A DNA stretch of 64,000 nucleotides, from assembly GCF_002954325.1 (NCBI RefSeq), contig NZ_MQVX01000001.1, positions 2,161,383 through 2,225,382 of the forward strand. The letters run 5' to 3'. This document shows positions 28,483 through 37,257 of the stretch, one piece after another. Under the pieces are notes generated by a model. The model made no database searches. It was not told where the DNA came from and saw nothing but the letters and a program-made list of their open reading frames with translations. This DNA is from Aureicoccus marinus (GTDB lineage: Bacteria; Bacteroidota; Bacteroidia; Flavobacteriales; Flavobacteriaceae). The position numbers and the translations under genes are program-made. The number at the start of each line of letters is the position of its first letter. The stretch's first letter is position 1.

Positions 28483-29879
28483 TTATTCCTGAACGGCTTC
28501 TACCGCTGGCAAACTGAATTTTAGTTTCTTTTCAATGGCCCGAATCATCAGGTGAGCAATATCCAATCCAGTGGCATTTTCAATCCCCTCCAGTCCTGGT
28601 GAAGAATTCACTTCAAGCAAGAGAGGTCCGCGGTTAGAACGAATAATGTCCACCCCGGCAACGACCAGGTTCATGGCTTTGGCTGCCCGCACAGCTAACT
28701 TGCGTTCTTCGGGTTTAATCCGAATTTTCGAAGCCTGACCTCCCATGTGCAAATTGGAACGGAACTCTCCTTTTCCGGCTCGGCGTTCAATCGATGCCAC
28801 AACCTTTCCATCTATGACAAAACAACGGATATCAGAACCGTTGGCTTCCTTGATGAACTCCTGAACCAAAATATTGGTTTTGAGACTCTTGAATGCGTTG
28901 ATTACACTTTCTGCTGCTTTATTAGTTTCCGCCAAAACAACGCCCTTCCCCTGAGTACTTTCCAATAGTTTCAAGATTAGAGGAGCTCCGTTGACCATCC
29001 GAATAAGGTCCTTGGTATCGATGGGGGATTTTGCAAAGCCCGTCGTGGGGATGTGCAAATCGTTCTTGGCAAAGATCTGCGAAGCATACAGTTTATCTCG
29101 TGACTTGGAAATCGCATCGGCGCTGTTCTGGCAATAGACCCCAAGGGTATCGAACTGCCTCAGCATGGCACAGCCATAAAAGGTAACCGCCGGCTTTATA
29201 CGTGGAATAACAGCGTCAAACTTATTGAGCACATTTCCTCCCCGGTAGCGCACCTCCGGCTCTGTAGTATCCAACTTCATATAGGAATGCTCTACATTCA
29301 AAAACACCATTTCGTGCCCCCTAGCCAAACCAGCCTCCATCAAACGCTTATTACTGTACAAAAGCGGGTTACTGGCCAATACAGCAATCCGCAAACCCGT
29401 CTTATCGGGCATATAGGATTTATAGAGTTCGTCTAAGCGGTCATCGGTGATATCTCCTTGTAAAAAACTCTGGGAGGGATCCACCAAAAAACGGGCATTC
29501 AAGGCTTCACGACCCAGCAGCATACGGTACTCCATGGTATCACGATTGGCAGGGTAAGTTCCAAATCAAAGCTGTGCTTTCCTACGGTCACCTCTGTTCG
29601 AATCACCAAGCGCTCCTCGGAAACCCCGGAGGAACTCTTCACCATTCGACGGTCCACCAAGGGCGCCTCACAAATCAGTTTGACACTACGGTTATCTTGA
29701 ATGGGATTCAATTCAAACCGAACCCATTCTTCCTGATTTCGACGAATGATCTTCGCGTTTTGGGATTGAATAGAAGAGGTACGTGCACCCGAATCAATCC
29801 GGGCCTTTACGGCGGGTATCCCCAATTGTTCAAAGGAACACCACTCTTCACTACCGACTAAGGATAAGGACTCACTCAT
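28483..29879 (-). CDS. rimK: RimK-type glutamate ligase fused to a RimB-like aspartic/zinc protease domain (frameshift near 29550)
   Basis: The 5' part (residues 1-~112) is a RimB/DUF785-like domain with an aspartic-protease-like site ([10 protein letters not shown]). The 3' part is an ATP-grasp RimK ligase with [29 protein letters not shown] and [14 protein letters not shown]. The first frame reads DLELTL, then stops; the second continues [13 protein letters not shown]. One missing base at about 29550 (ctgcc for ctggcc) restores a single ~465-residue protein. In flavobacteria these two domains usually form one polypeptide. RimK adds glutamates to ribosomal protein S6 or related acceptors. 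The fused domain may remove or remodel them. Confidence 0.85.
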
Positions 29880-29901
29880 AGAGAATATTTGAAGTCCTAA
29901 T

Positions 29902-30243
29902 TTAGCTATCCTCCTCCAATAGTTTTACACTTTTTTTACGGCTAATTTCAAGTAAGGAATCGAGGACTTCTCCATCCTCCGTTTCTTCCAACATCCACTG
30001 CAGGGCAGCCGTATCTTCTTGTACTCCCGATAAAGAATGGGTGGTGTATTGTTCTTCGACCAAGACCAAATAGTTTCGGTCTCCCTGGCAAAAGTCAACC
30101 GCTAGGCCTTTCTTATTCGGTCCCAAGGAAATTCGCTTGATTAGATGGGAAGGGAAACCCTCTTTAAAATCTGACTCGAAGACTTTTCTTAAATGTGGAG
30201 ATAGCTGCCGAAAACGCAGCAACAGGCTTTTCTTTTTTCTCAT
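29902..30243 (-). CDS. Conserved-looking hypothetical protein
   Basis: A 113-residue cytoplasmic protein that I cannot assign. It has a very basic N-terminus (MRKKKSLLLRFRQLS) and an acidic C-terminal half (LEETEDGEVLDSLLE), with no signal peptide. It sits 22 bases upstream of the rimK fusion on the same strand, so co-transcription is likely. Codon use looks like its neighbours and there is no rival long frame opposite. Confidence 0.5.
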   Translation of the reverse strand: MRKKKSLLLRFRQLSPHLRKVFESDFKEGFPSHLIKRISLGPNKKGLAVDFCQGDRNYLVLVEEQYTTHSLSGVQEDTAALQWMLEETEDGEVLDSLLEISRKKSVKLLEEDS

Positions 30244-30304
30244 ATTTCGGGTTTTGATTCCCTCAAATCAACAGCCCGAAAACGCAATGCCCTTGCAGCG
30301 AAAT

Positions 30305-30727
30305 TTACCCGACATCTGATTTACCCCCCCGCTTTTGAAGCAATCGTATATGGCGAATTTCCACCCCTTTATCCAGTGGCTTCAACATATCATACATATT
30401 GAGGGCTACCAGGCTAGCCCCGTGCATGGCTTCCACTTCCACCCCGGTTTTATAGAAGGTTTTCACCTCAATTTCAATGCGGATTTCCAGGTTCTTGGTC
30501 TCGTATCGAATGGCGGTAAATTCAATGGGCAGAGGGTGGCAATCAGGCAATAACTCCGCCGTCTTTTTAACACCGAGCAGACCGGCAGCACGGCTCATTT
30601 CAAATACATCCCCTTTGGGCACCTCTCCATTCGCAATGGCTTGCATGGTCTCGGGAGAGCTCACCTGGACAATCGCCTCAGCGATGGCCATACGGTGGGT
30701 GTTTTGTTTTTGTGTTATATCAACCAT
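30305..30727 (-). CDS. moaC: Cyclic pyranopterin monophosphate synthase
   Basis: This enzyme converts the MoaA product to cyclic pyranopterin monophosphate, the first step of molybdenum cofactor synthesis. The 140-residue product carries the family motifs KGDVFEMSRAAGLLGVKKT, PDCHPLPIE and KTGVEVEAMHGASLVALNMYDMLK, including the catalytic Lys/His region. It is short at the N-terminus compared with E. coli MoaC but normal for Bacteroidota. It lies one base behind moaE on the same strand, so the two are an operon. moaA, moaB, moaD and moeA are not in the window. Confidence 0.95.
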   Translation of the reverse strand: MVDITQKQNTHRMAIAEAIVQVSSPETMQAIANGEVPKGDVFEMSRAAGLLGVKKTAELLPDCHPLPIEFTAIRYETKNLEIRIEIEVKTFYKTGVEVEAMHGASLVALNMYDMLKPLDKGVEIRHIRLLQKRGGKSDVG

Positions 30728-30728
30728 C

Positions 30729-31166
30729 TTACTGATTTACTTTCCAAGTGGAGGAGGCATCACTCCAAACTTCTTTACCAAACACAGGCAATTCGGCCTT
30801 GAGTGCTTCAACAGCCTGATTCAAACCAACAAAAACTTCTTTGCGGTGAGGGGCAGAAGCGAAAACAAAGAGGCAGATTTCTCCGGCCTTTACCTCTCCC
30901 AGGCTGTGGTATATCTGCAGCGAACTCAATCCGTGATCGGCAACCGCTTTTTCCGCGATTTCGTGTGCCTTTTTATTGGCCATCTCCTCGTAAGCCGTAT
31001 AAACTATAGCCCCCACTTTTTTACCCTCCTTTTCATCGGCTCGAACCTGGCCTAAAAAGATATCATGGCCTCCAACCCTGATTTGGGATTGCAGTTCTGT
31101 GATGCATTTTGCGATGAATTCAGGAGAGATGGCTCCATTTTGAAATATGGATGTTTGGGTACTCAT
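30729..31166 (-). CDS. moaE: Molybdopterin synthase catalytic subunit
   Basis: MoaE forms the large subunit of molybdopterin synthase with MoaD and adds the dithiolene sulfurs. The 145-residue product shows GHDIFLGQVRADEKEGKKV, AIVYTAYEEMA, HSLGEVKAGE and SAPHRKEVFVG, the last matching the family's catalytic HR loop. It is the promoter-proximal gene of a moaE-moaC pair with 1-base spacing. The cofactor serves molybdoenzymes not seen here. Confidence 0.95.
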   Translation of the reverse strand: MSTQTSIFQNGAISPEFIAKCITELQSQIRVGGHDIFLGQVRADEKEGKKVGAIVYTAYEEMANKKAHEIAEKAVADHGLSSLQIYHSLGEVKAGEICLFVFASAPHRKEVFVGLNQAVEALKAELPVFGKEVWSDASSTWKVNQ

Positions 31167-31253
31167 TTACACGGGATTGGCTTGTAAATGTACGGAACAG
31201 AAAAGATTAAAAATCACTACATTGTCTTAAACATCCTTTAAAAATAGACTCCA

Positions 31254-31730
31254 ATGGGTAAGTTCAAAACCGAAATCAAGTGGGGGATCATCTTTGTTTT
31301 GACCACTCTGATCTGGAATTTCCTGGAAAAGTCTTTGGGCTTTCATGGAGAAAATATCGCCCAGCATGCTGTAGTCTCTAACTTCTTTATGATTCCAGCT
31401 TTCTTTATCTATGTTTTAGGGATTAGAGAAAAACGAGAGAAAGACTTGGGAGGAACCATGACTTTTAAACAAGGTTTTATCGCTGGAATGATTATCACCT
31501 TGGTCGTGACCGTTTTCACACCCCTGACCCAGTACCTCGTTTCCACAGTGATTACGCCCGATTACTTTCAGAATAAGATTGACTACTCTGTTGAAATCGA
31601 AACGTATACGCAGGAAGAGGCCGAGAATGTTTTTAACCTCCAGAGTTATATGGTTCAGAGTACCCTCTTGGCTCCTGCAATTGGTGCTGTTACTTCTCTG
31701 CTTATAGCCCTTTTTATGAAAAAAAGCTAA
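31254..31730 (+). CDS. DUF4199 family membrane protein
   Basis: A 158-residue inner-membrane protein with four predicted helices: residues ~9-26, ~40-58, ~77-98 and ~133-153. The sequence FKTEIKWGIIFVL and the FxQGFIAGMIIT segment follow the DUF4199 pattern common in Bacteroidota. The function is unknown. It is 7 bases upstream of an M20-like hydrolase gene on the same strand and probably shares its transcript. Confidence 0.82.
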   Translation: MGKFKTEIKWGIIFVLTTLIWNFLEKSLGFHGENIAQHAVVSNFFMIPAFFIYVLGIREKREKDLGGTMTFKQGFIAGMIITLVVTVFTPLTQYLVSTVITPDYFQNKIDYSVEIETYTQEEAENVFNLQSYMVQSTLLAPAIGAVTSLLIALFMKKS

Positions 31731-31737
31731 TTCTATT

Positions 31738-33246
31738 TTGAAAAGAATCTTCACACTACTCGGACTGCTTTTATGCAACAGCCATCTGCTGTTCGCCCAG
31801 CAAACACCAGCTAAATTCGTCTCTAAAGGAATTGAATCCCTGCCTATGTTTAGGGAATTACTCGCTTTGGCGAACGACGCTCATTTTCCGACAGATATCG
31901 AAAAGAACATCCAGTGGTGTGAAGAAGCTTTTGCTAAGAGAGGATTTACAAGTCAACGCCTGCAAACCCCAACCGTTCCCCTGCTCTTAGCCGAACGCAA
32001 AAGCAAAAAGAAAAACGCTAAAACCGTCCTGATCTATTTGCAGGTCGATGGGCAACCAGTGGCACCTCCCTTCTGGAACCAGAAGAACCCTTACAAAGCA
32101 GAATTAATGGAGCAAGATGCGGAGGGGAATTGGGCTCCAATTTCCTGGGAACGCATAGGCCAAAATCCCGATCCGGACTGGCGAATTTTTGCCCGATCAG
32201 CTTCGGACGCCAAGGGACCAGTAGCCGCCTATTTGACAGCCCTGGATATGATTGCAGATGAAAAGAAAAAGATTCCTTTTCACATGAAAGTAATTCTGGA
32301 CTTTGAAGAAGAATTGGGATCGCCACAGTTGCCGAAAGCAGTCGTTGAAAACCGGGAGGCTTTGGCTGCCGACATGCTGGTCATCTTTGATGGGCCCCGG
32401 CATTTGAAAAACGAACCCACCCTTACCTTTGGAGCACGAGGTATTTCGACCCTGACCCTGACCCTGTATGGGCCTATCCGGCCACAGCACAGCGGTCATT
32501 ACGGGAACTATGTACCCAATCCTGCACTACGCCTTTCTCAATTACTCGCCAGCATGAAAGACGAAGAAGGCCGAGTAACCATTCCAGGCTATTACGACGG
32601 GATTTCTTTGGATTCCGATACCAAAGCCATCCTGCAGGCCGTGCCAGACGACGAAGAAAACATCCGTAAAAAAATGGGAATAGCGGCCACAGACCGAGTG
32701 GCGAATACCTACCAAGAATCTATACAGTACCCTTCCCTTAACATCAGAGGACTGTCTTCGGGTTGGGTAGGATCCGAAAAAAGGACCATTATCCCTTCTT
32801 CAGCCACCGCTGAGATTGACATGAGACTGGTTATTGAGAGTGAGCCTGAGCGACTTATTCAGCTGGTAAAAGACCACATAAAAAATGAAGGGTTCACCTT
32901 GCTTGATCGCCCTCCCACCGAAGAAGAAAGAGAACAAAAAAGCCGATTGATCCAAGTAGAATCAACGACTTCCTATTTGGCTTATCGCACCGAAATGGAC
33001 TCTGAAATTGGGGTATGGCTGACTAGGGCCCTGACCAAATCATTCGGAAAATCCCCTATTCGACAGCGCACCTCAGGAGGAAGTATTCCGATTTCTCCCT
33101 TTGTCAACGAATTGGGAATTCCCGCCGTAACGGTACCTACAGTAAACCGAGACAACAACCAGCACAGTCCAAACGAGAACATTCGCTTGGGGAACTACTT
33201 TGATGGAATCCGCACGATTTATGGAATCTTAACCGAAAAAATTTAG
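31738..33246 (+). CDS. Secreted M20-family metallohydrolase with an altered first metal ligand
   Basis: A 502-residue protein with a signal peptide (ending LLFAQQT) and the M20 peptidase fold with lid domain. Motifs: SDAKGP (~158), DFEEELGSP (~193) and a late TSGGSIPISPF. Where M20 enzymes have GHxDVxP, this protein reads LQVDGQP (~102), so the first zinc-binding His appears to be Gln. The rest of the site is kept, so activity may persist with changed metal use. Homologues with the same motif occur in Bacteroidota as I recall. The start is TTG at 31738. The stop shares TTAG with the anti-sigma-like gene. Confidence 0.83.
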   Translation: MKRIFTLLGLLLCNSHLLFAQQTPAKFVSKGIESLPMFRELLALANDAHFPTDIEKNIQWCEEAFAKRGFTSQRLQTPTVPLLLAERKSKKKNAKTVLIYLQVDGQPVAPPFWNQKNPYKAELMEQDAEGNWAPISWERIGQNPDPDWRIFARSASDAKGPVAAYLTALDMIADEKKKIPFHMKVILDFEEELGSPQLPKAVVENREALAADMLVIFDGPRHLKNEPTLTFGARGISTLTLTLYGPIRPQHSGHYGNYVPNPALRLSQLLASMKDEEGRVTIPGYYDGISLDSDTKAILQAVPDDEENIRKKMGIAATDRVANTYQESIQYPSLNIRGLSSGWVGSEKRTIIPSSATAEIDMRLVIESEPERLIQLVKDHIKNEGFTLLDRPPTEEEREQKSRLIQVESTTSYLAYRTEMDSEIGVWLTRALTKSFGKSPIRQRTSGGSIPISPFVNELGIPAVTVPTVNRDNNQHSPNENIRLGNYFDGIRTIYGILTEKI

Positions 33247-33965
33247 GGCAATTGTTCTAGGAGTTCCTGAGCCTCTTTCTTTTTGAAAGTTCCGGGATGC
33301 TCCACCACACGCTTAAAAGCATCTTTCGCTGCTTCGGTCTCTTTATTTTTAAGAAGAACAAGTCCGTAATACCAATGAGTCTCAGCTTTAAATTCATTCT
33401 GAGGAAATTCCTCCATCAACTCCTTTAAAACCGATTCGGCTTTCTGATTTTGTTCTGTATTTAATAGAGTCATAGCCCAATAGAACTGAATTGAATCACT
33501 TGGATTTTGCTTGAGCAACTCTTCAAATAAGACACTAGCGCCTTGGTAATCTTCCCTATCGTATTTTGAAAAGGCTCTTTGAAGGATGGAATCCGGTGAG
33601 TCCTGGCCCCGAGTAGTAGGCACTAAGACATTGGGATAAGGGTCAAAATAATCCTGGTAAAGGTCTTCGCCTGGTGCCCATTGGTAAACCGCAAAAATAC
33701 CGAATAGAATAGCTACTACAGCCGCAGCTTTCCACCACACAGGTTCGCTTTTTGAAGCTACCGAGCTAAGGGTTGTGAGTTGTTTCTTGAGCTCTTCCCC
33801 TTCCTGGACGATCAAAACCTCAGCAAGGCTCTTGTACTCCTGGTACTCCTGGGCAAAATCTTCTTCAGCTGCAATACGCGCAGCAAAAGCCTGCTCTTCT
33901 TCGTCTGAGAGAAGAGATAACATCCGCTTGTGAAATAGCTCGGTATTGTCGTCCTGCTTATTCAT
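33243..33965 (-). CDS. Membrane anti-sigma-like protein with TPR periplasmic domain
   Basis: A 240-residue protein: a cytoplasmic N-terminus rich in acidic residues (~1-75), one transmembrane helix (AAAVVAILFGIFAVYQWA, ~80-97) and a C-terminal TPR-like region (SKYDREDYQGASVLFEELLKQ, then AETHWYYGLVLLKNKETEAA). It overlaps the upstream sigma factor by 8 bases, the usual layout for a sigma/anti-sigma pair. The TPR part probably senses or docks an envelope protein and releases the sigma factor. This role is inferred from context and topology. Confidence 0.72.
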   Translation of the reverse strand: MNKQDDNTELFHKRMLSLLSDEEEQAFAARIAAEEDFAQEYQEYKSLAEVLIVQEGEELKKQLTTLSSVASKSEPVWWKAAAVVAILFGIFAVYQWAPGEDLYQDYFDPYPNVLVPTTRGQDSPDSILQRAFSKYDREDYQGASVLFEELLKQNPSDSIQFYWAMTLLNTEQNQKAESVLKELMEEFPQNEFKAETHWYYGLVLLKNKETEAAKDAFKRVVEHPGTFKKKEAQELLEQLP

Positions 33966-34491
33966 GGATCAGGCTTTTCAGTTTCTTTAAACACCTCGAC
34001 CGAGAACTCTTGATCGTGTTAATGTCTTTGTAGTCGGTCATTTTTTTAATCTCTTTATCGGTCAACCCCCGGTAGTAATGCAAGCGCAGTAATTGCCTGC
34101 AGCTGTCACTTAATCGTTCGAAGGCTTTTTTTAGGGCCAATTGCTCTTCACTCAAATTCTCCTTCTCAATTTGATAAATTGCCTCCTTGGGTTCGATCTC
34201 TTCTCGCGAAACCAGTTGAGGTCCTCGAAAATGAGCAGCTGCTTTGTTCTTGCCTATTGCGAATAAATAGGTCTTTATACTGCTGCTTTCCAGTTCCAAT
34301 TGCTTGAGCACAAAATTCTGAAACAAGGACACCACAGTATCCTGATAGAGGTCTTCGAGTTGATCCCTAACAATTACTCGATCCGAGAGGTAGGCCACAA
34401 AAGCATCCTTGTATTGGATATACACTTGTTCCAGGGCCTTTCGATCGCCATCTCTAAGCCTTTTTTGAAGTTGTGCTTCTTTCTTTTCCAT
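33958..34491 (-). CDS. ECF-type RNA polymerase sigma factor
   Basis: A 177-residue sigma-70-family protein. Region 2 (LEQVYIQYKDAFVAYL, then DQLEDLYQDTVVSLFQNF) and region 4 (FERLSDSCRQLLRLHYYRGLTDKEIKKM) are clear; there is no region 1 or 3, typical of ECF factors. It is followed by the overlapping anti-sigma-like gene and is divergent from the DUF4412-like gene 100 bases away. Its regulon probably includes the adjacent envelope genes, but no binding site could be identified with confidence. Confidence 0.88.
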   Translation of the reverse strand: MEKKEAQLQKRLRDGDRKALEQVYIQYKDAFVAYLSDRVIVRDQLEDLYQDTVVSLFQNFVLKQLELESSSIKTYLFAIGKNKAAAHFRGPQLVSREEIEPKEAIYQIEKENLSEEQLALKKAFERLSDSCRQLLRLHYYRGLTDKEIKKMTDYKDINTIKSSRSRCLKKLKSLIHE

Positions 34492-34597
34492 TAGTCAGGT
34501 GAAATCTACAAAGGTTAACAGCCATTTCAAAAAATTGATTGCCTTGTTAACCTTTCTTCTTTTTCTGCAACCAAGAGGAAAATCAATTAGAATACTT

Positions 34598-35941
34598 ATG
34601 AAATCATTAAAATTCCTAACACTTCTTATCTGTCTCTTGGGGGCCTTCCAACACACAGAGGCCCAGTTTTTGAAAAAACTGAAGAAAAAGGTCAAAAAAA
34701 CAGCCGAAGAGACTATCGAGCGCAAAGCCGAAGACAAAACGGCGGAAACCACCGAAAAAACCATTGACGGACTCTTTAAAAAGAAGAAGAAAAAGAAGAA
34801 AAAATCAAAAAAAGGTGGACAGGATCAGCAAGAAGGTTCAGATACCAAGTCCTATGGTAGTGCCAATTTAACAGGCCCTAATCACGGACCAGTAGAAATC
34901 TTTCAGGTAGCTCAACCAAAAGTCGAAGTAAATGCCGGTGCAGGATCTACTCGAATTAGTGCCTGGTGGAACACCCACGGTACAGACACCTACGATATGT
35001 TTGACCTTCGGGTCAACCAGGTAATTGATGAGAAGACCACCTTTCCTTTAACCTTATCGGTTCCCGGAGACGCAGAACTCAAGATTTACTACGACGCTCT
35101 TTTAGGAGCTTATCTTTCACAAGACGATTGGCAGCGAAGTGAAGACCCTAATTTTGAATTGGTCCACGAAAACCCACCTATCAACGGAACAGTGACCCTT
35201 CAGGCCATTGACCAAAATAGTATAGCCTTTGAATTTTCTGGGGGAGGTTTTAGCGGAACCATTGCGGTCAGTGAGCCGATCTGGTCTGAGGTAAAAGATC
35301 AAAAACAAGCCTCACCAAAACCGAAAAAAGAAGAAGCCGAACAGGTTTTGACTTTAAAAGACGGAGAACCTGGGCTTTACGAGTTCAACTATGAAATTGC
35401 CACAGTAATTACCAGTACGGATGGAGAAGTATACCCGATCTCCTACCTAATCAACGATCAAACCAACTACTTTGGGATGATGGTTGATATGAGTCAATTT
35501 GAGGATGGTGAGGTACAAGGGTCATCGGTGATTGTCATGCAAAAAGACCAAACCCGTGTTTTTGTAGACACTCCTATGATGAAGATTCAATTGAATCAAA
35601 GCATGGGTGATCAAGGAAAGAACCCCGTTCCAGAAATGGACCAATACAACTTCTCGAAACCCATCAAAACAGGAAGCTCTCGCGTTATCGCCGGCTACAC
35701 TTGTCAAGAATACCTAATCGAGCACGAACAAGGTACTCTTACATTTTGGGCGGCTCCAGAGTTGCACATACCCAACTGGATGTTTGGCAGTCAAAGTGTC
35801 GTTGAACAAACCGGAGTTCTTGGATTTGTCTTGGCCTTTTCTGCTACTGATCAAAATGGTACAACAAAAAGTGAAGTAAAATCCATCAATGAGAACTATT
35901 CTTTGAAGATCGATGCTTCGGAGTACAAAAAGATGTTTTAA
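34598..35941 (+). CDS. Secreted DUF4412-like protein with Lys-rich segment
   Basis: A 447-residue protein starting at ATG 34598 with a signal peptide (LLICLLGAFQHTEAQ). A long basic stretch (KKLKKKVKKTAEE, then a run of nine Lys near residue 65) follows, then a large beta-rich region and a C-terminal DUF4412-like domain (SSRVIAGYTCQEYLIEHEQGT, FWAAPELHIP). An earlier start at 34499 would place a second hydrophobic segment before the real signal peptide. DUF4412 proteins are envelope proteins of unknown function. The gene heads a co-directional cluster and faces the sigma factor gene. Confidence 0.72.
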   Translation: MKSLKFLTLLICLLGAFQHTEAQFLKKLKKKVKKTAEETIERKAEDKTAETTEKTIDGLFKKKKKKKKKSKKGGQDQQEGSDTKSYGSANLTGPNHGPVEIFQVAQPKVEVNAGAGSTRISAWWNTHGTDTYDMFDLRVNQVIDEKTTFPLTLSVPGDAELKIYYDALLGAYLSQDDWQRSEDPNFELVHENPPINGTVTLQAIDQNSIAFEFSGGGFSGTIAVSEPIWSEVKDQKQASPKPKKEEAEQVLTLKDGEPGLYEFNYEIATVITSTDGEVYPISYLINDQTNYFGMMVDMSQFEDGEVQGSSVIVMQKDQTRVFVDTPMMKIQLNQSMGDQGKNPVPEMDQYNFSKPIKTGSSRVIAGYTCQEYLIEHEQGTLTFWAAPELHIPNWMFGSQSVVEQTGVLGFVLAFSATDQNGTTKSEVKSINENYSLKIDASEYKKMF

Positions 35942-35952
35942 CAAGCAGAGTT

Positions 35953-36597
35953 ATGAAATCTAAATACCCTTATACCCTATTGATTTTGATCCTCCTATTG
36001 ACGACAATTTCTTGCACCGGAGACCGCAAGAGTCTGGTAAGGCAGGACCTGGAAGACACCTCTTTTGTCAATAAAAACTTCAAAGGAAACCTGGTGGACT
36101 TTGACGAGAAAATGAGTGCTTGTGATCAAATTACTGCCAACGAAATTTCATCGCTCTACGGTTTTTCCGCAGTAGATGTTGTTATACAAGACGCCTCAAA
36201 ACTCAATTTAAAAAACAACAGCAAGCCGAGCTGTATGTTCTACATCAAATCCGGTGCGTCTGATTTTGAATGGCTGAGAGGTTCGATCAGCGTAGAGCGA
36301 GAAATTGCTAAAGACGAGTACATGGGCGATATAGCCGAAGCGGTTGGTTCTGGTGAAAATTGGAAAGAAGCCTGGTCGCTTAAAAAGTCGATGTACAAAT
36401 CTTCCGAGTGGGTACCAGGATTAGGATTAGCCGCGATCTGGAACAAGAATAAAACAACCCTTGAGATCAAATTTGACGGCTATACCCTCGTGGTTAACCC
36501 TATTAAAAATGTATTGAACAAAGAAGAGGTCGCCCACAACCGCGACTATAAAAAAATGGCCTTGGGGCTTGCGCGAGCAGGTGGCTATATCAACTAA
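35953..36597 (+). CDS. Putative lipoprotein
   Basis: A 214-residue product with a lipobox signal peptide (LLLTTISCTG, Cys ~21). The mature part begins with acidic/basic helices and has a Cys pair region (KMSACDQITANE, KPSCMFYIKS). I do not recognise a family. It shares the pattern Asp/Cys-x-x-Ile/Leu-x-A/N-E near its start with the next lipoprotein (NTSLCANIPAEL), and both have a mid-protein Cys, so the two may be distant paralogues. It lies 11 bases behind the DUF4412-like gene in the sigma-factor-linked cluster. Confidence 0.68.
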   Translation: MKSKYPYTLLILILLLTTISCTGDRKSLVRQDLEDTSFVNKNFKGNLVDFDEKMSACDQITANEISSLYGFSAVDVVIQDASKLNLKNNSKPSCMFYIKSGASDFEWLRGSISVEREIAKDEYMGDIAEAVGSGENWKEAWSLKKSMYKSSEWVPGLGLAAIWNKNKTTLEIKFDGYTLVVNPIKNVLNKEEVAHNRDYKKMALGLARAGGYIN

Positions 36598-36611
36598 CCC
36601 CTAAGTATTCT

Positions 36612-36650
36612 AAGAACCCTTCTAGGCCCGGTTTTTTCTGGGCCAAGGGA
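36612..36650. terminator. Possible hairpin terminator between two lipoprotein genes
   Basis: CCCTT plus GGCCC pair with GGGCC plus AAGGG around a T-rich loop (GGTTTTTTCT). There is no T-tract after the stem, so it may be a processing or attenuation site rather than a complete terminator. Confidence 0.35.
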
Positions 36651-36679
36651 TCTTCATTAGCGAAATAAACACGAACACA

Positions 36680-37240
36680 ATGAAAGATATTTTACAATCG
36701 ACTACTTACGCTCTTATGCTGTTGCTATTTTGCTGTTGCATGGGTGGTACACATGAACAAGAGGCTTCAACGGAAGAGGAGGAGGTGCCATTGTTTCAAG
36801 AAAATATGGCCAATAAAGTTGCGGAAATGAACACCAGTCTATGTGCTAACATTCCAGCTGAACTTATTATGAGTTACCATCCTTATGGCAAGCAAATCGA
36901 AACCGAGAAGATGAAGGGGTCTGGCCTGGACAGGGGATGCCTCATCAAAGTCCGCTATGGCAAAAAAGAGCACAATTTTGTACAAGGCCAAGTTCAGGCT
37001 TGGGCGGTCAAAACCAGCAACCCCTTCTTTCAGTACAAACCGGAGAGAAATCCCAGTGCGTATCAGAAGGTCGATGGTCTGGGAGAGAAAGCAGTTTATT
37101 TGGCCTACCAACGACAACTCCTGGTTCTCAAAGAAAGAGTCATGTACTCCATGGTTCCTCCAAGCACCGGAAAACTAAGTGATAATGGAAAAGAAATTAA
37201 AGATTTGGCCATAGCAATGGCTAAACACTACAAGTTGTAG
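36680..37240 (+). CDS. Putative lipoprotein
   Basis: A 186-residue product with a hydrophobic, Cys-rich signal segment (LMLLLFCCCMGG), probably lipidated at one of the cysteines. The mature part has LCANIPAELIMSYHP near residue 55 and DRGCLIKVRYGKK near 90, echoing the preceding lipoprotein (the Cys positions and a YG-K pattern). No family is recognised. It belongs to the same co-directional envelope cluster facing the sigma/anti-sigma pair. Confidence 0.66.
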   Translation: MKDILQSTTYALMLLLFCCCMGGTHEQEASTEEEEVPLFQENMANKVAEMNTSLCANIPAELIMSYHPYGKQIETEKMKGSGLDRGCLIKVRYGKKEHNFVQGQVQAWAVKTSNPFFQYKPERNPSAYQKVDGLGEKAVYLAYQRQLLVLKERVMYSMVPPSTGKLSDNGKEIKDLAIAMAKHYKL

Positions 37241-37257
37241 CGGTCTTGATTTTGCCT

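Noticed and set aside
34499-34597. Earlier start for the DUF4412-like gene
   Set aside because: It would put a second hydrophobic segment before a complete signal peptide; the ATG at 34598 gives a standard exported protein.
34780-34815. A/G-rich repeat encoding consecutive lysines
   Set aside because: Looks like a low-complexity coding stretch, not a separate repeat element; possible slippage site but the frame is intact.
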